The translations under genes and the position numbers were made by a program. A DNA stretch of 21,217 bases from DASCOT01 sp036012155 (GTDB lineage Bacteria; Acidobacteriota; UBA890; WLXD01): contig DASCOT010000182.1 of NCBI GenBank assembly GCA_036012155.1, forward strand, positions 1-21,217. The letters run 5' to 3'. This document shows, piece by piece, positions 15,469 through 21,217 of the stretch (the stretch's first letter is position 1; each line of letters begins with the position of its first letter). The notes under the pieces were generated by a model. That model was not told the DNA's origin. It saw only the letters and a program-made list of their open reading frames with translations, and ran no database searches.

Positions 15469-16350
15469 TCACCGCGCGGGGTTGAGGGCAGCGCGCTTCA
15501 TGGCGCGCTTCGCATCACGCGAGAGTCCGAAGTCGAACCCGATCAGTGCTCCGTCCCAGGCGCCATACTGGGGGTTCGGCAACACGATCCATCGGCTCCC
15601 CCAATACTCGGCATGCTGACGCACCATTTCCTTGCGCAGCTCGGCCGCGACGTCGTCGCCCGAGACGAAGTCGCCGAGGGCATCACCGATCAGCAACAGG
15701 ATGCGATGATCCCCCCCTACCACCTGGCGTCTCGTGCCCTTGTCAGAACCCCAATCGCCACGCTCGTCGCGGGTGAGGATCGTGTCAACATCGGGAACAA
15801 GTGGAAAACCGTGATGCTGCAGGTTCCGCCGCGTCGCGTCCTCCACCTCTTGGCGGCGGTTGGTGACATAAAACACTCGTACGCTACGAGCTGCCGCCTG
15901 GCGAGTGAAGCTCAACGCACCGGGAACAACACCGGCCTTCTCCTCGCGCACCCACTCCTGCCAGCTGGGCGTGGCAAAGTCGCGATCGTCGAGCACCTGG
16001 CGCACCTGATTGGCAGAGTTATCGAGCACCGTCTCATCGACATCGAGGATCACTGCCGGCGGTAGGGCCTCGTAGCCACCGCTAGCCGCCTGCTCGAGCG
16101 AAGCCGTCCAGGAAGCGTCGGCGAGCGCCCGATCGAGCATGAGCGCCGCGATTGCGTACGCCTGCCGGGCAGTCGCCTCGTACTCACCCGCCGTCTGTAC
16201 CCATGCGACGGCGTTGAGGCCTTCCTCCGTGTAGTTGAGCCTGGGTCCCTGCCCTGCCGTCGGGTCTGGGGCGCGGGCAACAATGAAGGCCAGCGTGGTA
16301 CCGATCATCATCAGGAGCACCGCGATCAGCATGGGAACTATGCGGTTCAT
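15469..16350 (-). CDS. Class B/C HAD acid phosphatase, 5'-nucleotidase lipoprotein e(P4) family
   Basis: A 293-residue phosphatase of the HAD superfamily, related to Haemophilus e(P4), which removes phosphate from nucleotides outside the cytoplasm. The nucleophile motif ILDVDETVLDNS gives Asp103 and Asp105. YVTNR (161-165) is motif II, SDKGTR (Lys204) is motif III and IGDALGDF (Asp223, Asp227) is motif IV. Residues upstream (LNAVAWVQTAGEYEA) match the e(P4) family N-terminal region. The N-terminus is a hydrophobic segment without a lipobox cysteine, so this member is probably membrane-anchored or secreted and is not lipidated. ATG 16350 has AGGAG (complement of 16357-16361) six bases upstream. 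It is convergent with the cytochrome gene and divergent from trkA. Confidence 0.9.
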   Translation of the reverse strand: MNRIVPMLIAVLLMMIGTTLAFIVARAPDPTAGQGPRLNYTEEGLNAVAWVQTAGEYEATARQAYAIAALMLDRALADASWTASLEQAASGGYEALPPAVILDVDETVLDNSANQVRQVLDDRDFATPSWQEWVREEKAGVVPGALSFTRQAAARSVRVFYVTNRRQEVEDATRRNLQHHGFPLVPDVDTILTRDERGDWGSDKGTRRQVVGGDHRILLLIGDALGDFVSGDDVAAELRKEMVRQHAEYWGSRWIVLPNPQYGAWDGALIGFDFGLSRDAKRAMKRAALNPAR

Positions 16351-16427
16351 CCCCGTCTCCTACTTTCCGCGGCACTGTCGCCCGCGGGTGGGCGTCGGCG
16401 CCGGCAGCAGCGTTGAGATCCCGCCGG

Positions 16428-16457
16428 TTCACTCGTCCGCGCCCGAGGTGCCACAAT
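16428..16457 (+). promoter_or_regulatory. Possible promoter of trkA-trkH
   Basis: TTCACT (16428-16433) and CACAAT (16452-16457) are 18 bases apart, each matching four of six consensus positions. They lie in the 170-base divergent gap, about 64 bases before trkA. This is weak evidence. Confidence 0.3.
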
Positions 16458-16520
16458 TAGGCTGCTTGACCTCGACTCGGCGTCCTCGTCAACCGCCGCA
16501 TCCCAGCATAAAGGAACCCC

Positions 16521-17861
16521 ATGCGGATCGTGATCACCGGCAACGGTGAGATCGCCTATCAGCTGGCCTTGGCACTACACCAACGGCACGACGTCGTGAT
16601 CATCGAGAACGACCCGCGCGAAGCAGATCGGTTCGGCTCTCTCGACGTCCAGTTGCTCCGCGGTGACGCCACACACCCGGAGGTGCTGCGCGAGGCGGGC
16701 GTGACCTCGAGCGACAGCTTCATATCCTGTCGGGCATCCGACGAGCTCAACATCATCGCCTGCCTGACAGCCAAGCGCATCGGCTGCGCACATACCAGCT
16801 GCTTCGTGTCGAAAGAAGACTACGTACGGTCGTTTGCCGGTATCCCCGAGGGCGACGACGCGTTGGCTATCGATCGAATCATCTGGCCGCAGTACATGCT
16901 CGCCGAAGAGATCACCCGCATCGTGCTGGTGCCGCGGGCCATCGACGTGGAGATCTTCGCTGGCGGCCGCATCTGGCTGATGGAGTTCAAGCTGCGTGAA
17001 AGCTCTCCGCTCATCGGGCCGCTGCTGCGACTCAAGTTGCCCCTTGGCGTGCTCGCTGTCGCGGTGCGCAAAGGCGAGGAACTGTCGATCCCATCCGGCA
17101 AGACCGAGCTGGAGGCCGGAGACCGAGTCGCATTCATGGGTAACCGAGGCGGACTGCGGCAACTTCAGGAGAGATTCATGCACGGGCCCGCGGATCCCCC
17201 CGATTCTCGCGACCGCGACGTAGTCATTGTCGGCGGCGGCACCGTCGGGCTAACGTTGGCCAAGCGCTTGGAGAGGGAGAAGGATATCCGCCTCAAGATC
17301 GTCGAGCGCGATCGGGCTCGCTGCGAGCACCTCGCGGCGGAGCTACCACGGGCGCTGGTATTGCGCGGCGATGGCACCGACCTGGCGCTGCTCGAAGCAG
17401 AGCAGGTCGACCGAGCAAGCGTCCTGGTGTCGGTTACCAGCAATGACCAAAGCAATCTGCTGTGCTCGTTGCTGGCCAGACAGATGCAGGTTCCGAAGAT
17501 CATCACGCGGGTCAACCGGAAGAGGAACATCCGACTCTTCGAGCGCGTCGGCATCGACGTGCCGCTCAACCCCATGGTCACAGCGATCAACGTCGTGTTG
17601 AACTCGCTCCAAGAGACCGGCGTGCAGCTGCTCGCCAGCGTCGAGGGTGGCCAGGCGGCGGTCGTCGAAATGAACGTGTCGGATCACTTCGAGCGAACGC
17701 GCGTTCGCGAGCTGCCGCGCGTCGATGGCACGATCATAGTGGCGGTCACGCGCTCCGATCGCACGATAGTGCCGCACGGTGACGACATGATCGAGCCGGG
17801 CGACCGACTACTCGTATTCTCCACCGAGTCGGCGCGCGACAAGCTCCGGAAGCTCTTCTGA
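16521..17861 (+). CDS. trkA: Trk potassium uptake system NAD-binding regulatory subunit
   Basis: A 446-residue cytoplasmic protein that gates the TrkH channel in response to nucleotides. It has the full two-fold architecture: an RCK/Rossmann domain at about 1-115 (ITGNGEIAYQLA), a TrkA-C domain at about 140-215, a second RCK domain from about 231 (VVIVGGGTVGLTLA, with Glu/Asp ends of the second strand) and a second TrkA-C domain from about 365 to the end. The length matches E. coli TrkA (458). ATG 16521 has AAGGA five bases upstream. The stop is three bases before the trkH start, so the two genes form a coupled operon. Nothing appears missing. Confidence 0.95.
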   Translation: MRIVITGNGEIAYQLALALHQRHDVVIIENDPREADRFGSLDVQLLRGDATHPEVLREAGVTSSDSFISCRASDELNIIACLTAKRIGCAHTSCFVSKEDYVRSFAGIPEGDDALAIDRIIWPQYMLAEEITRIVLVPRAIDVEIFAGGRIWLMEFKLRESSPLIGPLLRLKLPLGVLAVAVRKGEELSIPSGKTELEAGDRVAFMGNRGGLRQLQERFMHGPADPPDSRDRDVVIVGGGTVGLTLAKRLEREKDIRLKIVERDRARCEHLAAELPRALVLRGDGTDLALLEAEQVDRASVLVSVTSNDQSNLLCSLLARQMQVPKIITRVNRKRNIRLFERVGIDVPLNPMVTAINVVLNSLQETGVQLLASVEGGQAAVVEMNVSDHFERTRVRELPRVDGTIIVAVTRSDRTIVPHGDDMIEPGDRLLVFSTESARDKLRKLF

Positions 17862-17864
17862 TCG

Positions 17865-19373
17865 ATGCGCCTTCGACTCGTCGCTCACGTCGACGGCCTG
17901 TTGCTCCGGGCGTTTGGCGTCTTCCTGTTGCTACCCATGCTGGTCGATTGGGGATACGGCAACTGGGATTCTTCGATTGGATTCCTCATCGCCGCGCTCA
18001 GCGCCGCGGCGTTCGGCGAGCTGGCCAAGAGAATGGCCCCCAGGGGCGAGGAACTGCACCGAGTCGAGGGGATCATGGTGGTGGCCTCGGCATGGTTGGT
18101 GGTGTCGTTCTTCAGCGCCATCCCTTACCTGTGGAACGGCCTGAGCGTCATTGACTCGCTGTTCGAGTCGATGTCCGGACTCACCACCACCGGTGCCACC
18201 ATCTTCACCAATTTCTCGCAATACGGTGAAGGGCTGTACCTATGGCGGAGCATGACCCAGTGGTTCGGCGGAATGGGGGTCATCGCGTTGTTCATCGCGG
18301 TGCTACCGCGACTGGCGATCGCCGGCCGGCAGATGTTCTTCGCCGAGGCACCCGGCCCACAGGAAGAGCGCTTGACGCCTCGAATCCGCCACACCGCGAT
18401 CGCGCTGTGGTCGCTCTATATTGGTCTCACGATCATCCAGGTGGTCGCCCTGGTCACCGTCGGGATGCCGATCTTCGACGCGGTCTGCAACTCCCTGACC
18501 ACCGTCGCCGCCGGTGGTTTCTCCCCGAATCCGCAAAGTATCGGCGGCTACGCCAACCCGGCCGCTGAATGGGTTTTCGTGTTCTTCATCTTCCTGGCTG
18601 GTGCCAACTACTCACTGCAATACCGTGCCATTCGAGGCCGGCCGCTCGATCTGTTCCGCGATGAGGAGTTTCGCGCCTACGCACTGCTCGTAATCGTTGC
18701 GACGCTGTTGTTGACCTACGTCTTGTTGCCATTCAACCGCGACCCGAGCCTCGAGTACCTCTCCGCCAACACCAGCCTCGGAGTCCTGACAGAGGCACCG
18801 CCGCTCACGGTTCTGCGACAAGCAGCCTTCCAGGTGCTCACGATCGTGACCACGGCCGGGTTCGCCACAGACGACTTCAACCTATGGAACGACGAGGCCC
18901 GCGTGGTGCTCCTGATCCTGATGTTTGTCGGCGGTTCGGCTGGATCCGCGGCAGGCGGGCCCAAAGTGGTCCGGGTACTGTTGATCTTCAAGTACGCTGC
19001 GGCCGAGTTGGTTCGCGTGCTGCACCCGCGGGCGGTAAATCCGGTGCGATTCAACCGCCGTGTCGTGCCGCCAAAAGTACTCCGCTCGATCGTGACCGTC
19101 CTGTTGCTCTACATCCTGGTGTTCATCCTCAGCGTGCTGATGGTCACGGTGTTCGGCGCCGACATTCTCACCGCGATCACCGCTTCGATCGCCACGCTCG
19201 GCAACATCGGACCGGGGTTCTCGGTGGTTGGACCCATGGGCACTTATGCCGCCTTCCCAACGTCCACCAAGGTCGTGCTTTTCCTGAACATGTGGATCGG
19301 AAGGCTCGAGGTGATCACCGTTCTGGTGCTGCTACAACCGGCGGTGTGGCGGCGCCTGAGCCCGACGAACTAG
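17865..19373 (+). CDS. trkH: Trk potassium transporter, channel subunit
   Basis: A 502-residue inner-membrane potassium transporter of the TrkH/TrkG/KtrB superfamily. Four pore loops carry the selectivity glycines: Gly110 in TTTGAT, Gly217 in AAGGF, Gly332 in TTAGFA and Gly446 in ATLGNIG. Between them are the repeated M1-P-M2 hydrophobic segments. The segment GGSAGSAAGGPK (356-367) is the glycine-rich intramembrane gate after the third repeat, with the conserved Lys367. Conserved TQWFGGMGV (131-139) follows the first loop. The start lies three bases after the trkA stop. The length is close to E. coli TrkH (483). With TrkA it forms a complete system. Confidence 0.96.
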   Translation: MRLRLVAHVDGLLLRAFGVFLLLPMLVDWGYGNWDSSIGFLIAALSAAAFGELAKRMAPRGEELHRVEGIMVVASAWLVVSFFSAIPYLWNGLSVIDSLFESMSGLTTTGATIFTNFSQYGEGLYLWRSMTQWFGGMGVIALFIAVLPRLAIAGRQMFFAEAPGPQEERLTPRIRHTAIALWSLYIGLTIIQVVALVTVGMPIFDAVCNSLTTVAAGGFSPNPQSIGGYANPAAEWVFVFFIFLAGANYSLQYRAIRGRPLDLFRDEEFRAYALLVIVATLLLTYVLLPFNRDPSLEYLSANTSLGVLTEAPPLTVLRQAAFQVLTIVTTAGFATDDFNLWNDEARVVLLILMFVGGSAGSAAGGPKVVRVLLIFKYAAAELVRVLHPRAVNPVRFNRRVVPPKVLRSIVTVLLLYILVFILSVLMVTVFGADILTAITASIATLGNIGPGFSVVGPMGTYAAFPTSTKVVLFLNMWIGRLEVITVLVLLQPAVWRRLSPTN

Positions 19374-19409
19374 CGGGCCTTGGTGGTCAGCTCAGCGCCT
19401 CGCGGCTTG

Positions 19410-20489
19410 CTAGACAACACGGCCAGAGCGAAGGAGCGCCGAATGGATCAGGCGCTCGATGAGCTCGTCGAACGGAATCCCCGCCGCTGCCGCGCCCTGA
19501 GGTAGAAGGCTGGTCTCGGTCATGCCGGGAATGGTGTTGAGCTCGAGCATCATCGGGCCCGACTCCGACAGAATGAGGTCGCTGCGCGACATTCCCTCGC
19601 AGCCCAGCGCCTCGTGTGCGATCACGGCGAGCTCCTGAACGCGCGTCGCCACCTCTTTGTCAACCTCCGCGGGGGTGATCTCACTGCATGCGTCGGACGT
19701 GTACTTGGCGCGGAAATCGAAGAACTGCCCGTCGTGCGGTCGAATCTCTGTAAGCGGAAGTGCTTGAGCAGGCTCCGGCCCGCCCCCTAGAACGCCGCAA
19801 GTCACCTCCACACCCTCGAGGTAGCTCTCGACCATGATGGGCTGGCCTTCCACCGAGCCCTCACTCAGCGCCTCATCCAGCTCGGCCCGGTCACGCGCTA
19901 TGCGGACCCCGACCGATGAGCCCGAGGCGACCGGCTTCACTACGCATGGCAGCCCGATCCGAGCGATGGCCTCTTCTCGTGGTGCGGCCTCGGGTTGCCC
20001 GGGCAGTACCAGTGCATCGTCCGGTACCGGAATTCCGTGGGCGCGAAGATGTCGCTTGGTCCGGGCCTTGTCCATCGCCAGGGCCGAGGCCAACACGCCG
20101 GAGCCGGTGTAGGGTACGCCCGCCAGACTGAGCATCCCCTGCACGGTGCCGTCCTCTCCGCCCGGCCCATGGAGGGCCACGAAGACCACGTCGAGATCAG
20201 GCTCACGCAAACGCTCGAAGGCGCCGGCGGTCGCCAAGGGCACCGCGCCGGGCGTAGGCATCGGAACTACGATGGGCGCTGTCTCTCCGGGCGCACGAGC
20301 CAGAATCGGCGCGGCGGGTCGATGATCGAAGTGCCACTCGCCGCAGCGGTCTATGTAGATGGGGTGCCCGTCAAAACGGTCAGGATCGAGCGCATCGAGG
20401 ACATTCAGACCGCTACAGATCGATACGGAATGCTCGGGGCTTGCGCCACCGAGCAATACGGCCACGGAGATTCGTTCGCCCACCCCCAT
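19410..20489 (-). CDS. ddl: D-alanine--D-alanine ligase
   Basis: A 359-residue cytoplasmic ATP-grasp enzyme that joins two D-alanines for peptidoglycan precursors. The N-terminal domain has VLLGGASPEHSVSI and ALHGPGGEDGTVQGML. The ATP-grasp part has PYTGSGVLASALAMDK, CVVKPVASGSSVGV (nucleotide-binding Lys and Ser loop), EIRPHDGQFFDFRAKY (omega-loop region) and MLELNTIPGMTETSLLPQ (Mg-binding Glu and Asn, and the Ser/Leu closing loop). YTSDACSEITPAEV is a normal lead into the last domain. I chose ATG 20489; a GTG three codons downstream or upstream is possible, and the open frame reaches a TTG at 20519. No clear Shine-Dalgarno separates these. The gene stands alone, outside a mur/fts cluster, and is divergent from the SCP2 gene. 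Confidence 0.95.
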   Translation of the reverse strand: MGVGERISVAVLLGGASPEHSVSICSGLNVLDALDPDRFDGHPIYIDRCGEWHFDHRPAAPILARAPGETAPIVVPMPTPGAVPLATAGAFERLREPDLDVVFVALHGPGGEDGTVQGMLSLAGVPYTGSGVLASALAMDKARTKRHLRAHGIPVPDDALVLPGQPEAAPREEAIARIGLPCVVKPVASGSSVGVRIARDRAELDEALSEGSVEGQPIMVESYLEGVEVTCGVLGGGPEPAQALPLTEIRPHDGQFFDFRAKYTSDACSEITPAEVDKEVATRVQELAVIAHEALGCEGMSRSDLILSESGPMMLELNTIPGMTETSLLPQGAAAAGIPFDELIERLIHSALLRSGRVV

Positions 20490-20552
20490 CACGGCCGGAG
20501 GGTACCATGATGAATTCAATCACCCGATCGACAATGTTCGGAGGAGTCGTCA

Positions 20553-20870
20553 ATGAACCCGGCCAATATCTTCGACGAGCTGGCAAGCCGTGTATCGCAG
20601 AGGCCCGAGCTCATCGACGACATAGGCGTCGTCTACCAATTCGACGTGGACGGCGAGCAGGGTGGCTCCTGGGTCGTTGACCTGAAGAACGCACCCGGCG
20701 GCGTTCGTGCCGGCGCGGCGGCCGACGCCGACTGCGTGATTACCGTCAGTCAAGACGACTTGGCCGGCATCATCGACGGCAGCGTCAGCCCACAGACGGC
20801 GTTCCTGATGGGGCGCATCAAGATAGCCGGCAACTTCATGCTGGCGACAAAGCTCGACGCTCTCGTCTGA
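20553..20870 (+). CDS. SCP2 sterol-binding domain protein
   Basis: A 105-residue single-domain protein of the SCP2 (sterol carrier protein 2) family, predicted to hold a lipid or acyl chain in a hydrophobic tunnel in the cytoplasm. Family features in order are an N-terminal helix (NIFDELASRV), the strands VVYQFDVDGEQGGSWVVDL and ADCVITVSQDDLAGIIDG, and the final FLMGRIKIAGNFMLATKL, the most conserved part. ATG 20553 has a strong GGAGGAG at 20540-20546, six bases upstream. It is divergent from ddl and convergent with the dehydratase. Bacterial members are often linked to fatty-acid or steroid metabolism, but nothing nearby shows which lipid. Confidence 0.92.
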   Translation: MNPANIFDELASRVSQRPELIDDIGVVYQFDVDGEQGGSWVVDLKNAPGGVRAGAAADADCVITVSQDDLAGIIDGSVSPQTAFLMGRIKIAGNFMLATKLDALV

Positions 20871-20890
20871 CGGCGAATCTGTTCGGGGGA

Positions 20891-20926
20891 GCGCTGCACC
20901 CACTGCCGCACCGGCGGCAGGAGCGC
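20891..20926. terminator. Hairpin between convergent genes, possible bidirectional terminator
   Basis: CTGCCGC (20903-20909), loop ACCG, GCGGCAG (20914-20920) form a perfect seven-base stem. An outer pair GCGCT (20891-20895) and AGCGC (20922-20926) extends it. It sits between the SCP2 stop and the dehydratase stop. There is no long T-run on either strand, so termination is probable by position only. Confidence 0.45.
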
Positions 20927-20932
20927 CCTCAT

Positions 20933-21217
20933 CTATTCCCCGCTGGCAACCACGGAGGTGAAGATCGCCGGATCGATATTGCCACCGGATAGCACGAGCG
21001 CTGTCCTTGCATCGGGCACCAGCCGCCCCGAAAGAACCGCCGCGACCGCGGCCGAACCACCGGCCTCCAGCACCAGCGCATGGCGCCTAAAAGCAAAGCG
21101 CATCGCCGACACCATTTCTTCGTCGCTTACCTCGACGTAGTCGTCAACCAACTCGCTGGCCAGGCGCAAGGTGTGGTGGTTCTCGGGGCCGAGGTTGCCA
21201 GCCAATGCGGTGGCCAG
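20933..21217 (-). CDS. Threonine/serine dehydratase, C-terminal part (runs off the window)
   Basis: The last 94 or so codons of a PLP-dependent fold-type II ammonia-lyase, cut by the right edge. Translation reads LAGNLGPENHHTLRLASELV, then VSDEEMVSAMRFAFRRHALV, EAGGSAAVAAVLSGR and TALVLSGGNIDPAIF. The G-S-A-A loop and SGGN motif are typical of the C-terminal part of IlvA/TdcB-type enzymes and serine racemases. The PLP lysine and phosphate-binding glycine loop lie outside. The short C-terminus after SGGNID shows there is no ACT regulatory domain, so the enzyme is more like the catabolic type. The reaction would be threonine to 2-oxobutanoate (or serine to pyruvate) plus ammonia. It is convergent with the SCP2 gene. 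Confidence 0.8.
   Translation of the reverse strand: MATALAGNLGPENHHTLRLASELVDDYVEVSDEEMVSAMRFAFRRHALVLEAGGSAAVAAVLSGRLVPDARTALVLSGGNIDPAIFTSVVASGE

Overview
This is a GC-rich window of ordinary chromosomal genes from a Gram-negative bacterium. The Gram-negative reading rests on a likely outer-membrane beta-barrel, a lipoprotein signal and many Sec signal peptides. The gene content is a mycobacterial Sdh1-type succinate dehydrogenase, a group-1 PruA, a DUF5777 barrel and a PA0069-type radical SAM protein. That mix fits an uncultured Myxococcota, Acidobacteriota or other 'deltaproteobacterial' lineage, but the window alone cannot place it. I see no phage, transposon, CRISPR, tRNA or rRNA.

Layout. 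(1) 195-3646: a good sigma70 promoter drives sdhC-sdhA-sdhB, coupled by two TGATG junctions. (2) 3686-4372 minus: a DUF6498-type membrane protein, divergent from (3) 4479-5753, a lipoprotein amidohydrolase. (4) 5840-7334: a secreted lysyl-endopeptidase-like serine protease broken by one extra base. (5) 7404-7667 minus: a small unknown protein. (6) 7963-9591: pruA, last step of proline catabolism. (7) 9619-10998: a secreted protein of likely alpha/alpha-toroid fold. (8) 11058-11636 minus: an unknown helical protein, divergent from (9) 11672-12735, a PA0069-family radical SAM protein with a one-base deletion. (10) 12864-15382: a c-type cytochrome/beta-barrel protein followed by a secreted protein ending in a second cytochrome-like domain. 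(11) 15469-16350 minus: an e(P4)-type acid phosphatase. (12) 16521-19373: trkA-trkH, a complete potassium uptake pair. (13) 19410-20489 minus: ddl, divergent from (14) 20553-20870, an SCP2-domain protein. (15) 20933 to the edge, minus: the C-terminal part of a threonine/serine dehydratase.

Working together: SDH and PruA feed electrons and carbon into respiration and the TCA cycle (PruA yields glutamate). TrkA and TrkH form one potassium transporter. The two cytochrome genes at 12864-15382 are adjacent, co-oriented and both exported, so they may form an envelope electron-transfer module. This is the most interesting candidate here, and it is inference.

Three genes (protease, radical SAM, cytochrome/barrel) each need a single-base frame correction to give a family-like protein. 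Either the assembly carries residual indels or these genes are decaying. Raw reads would decide.
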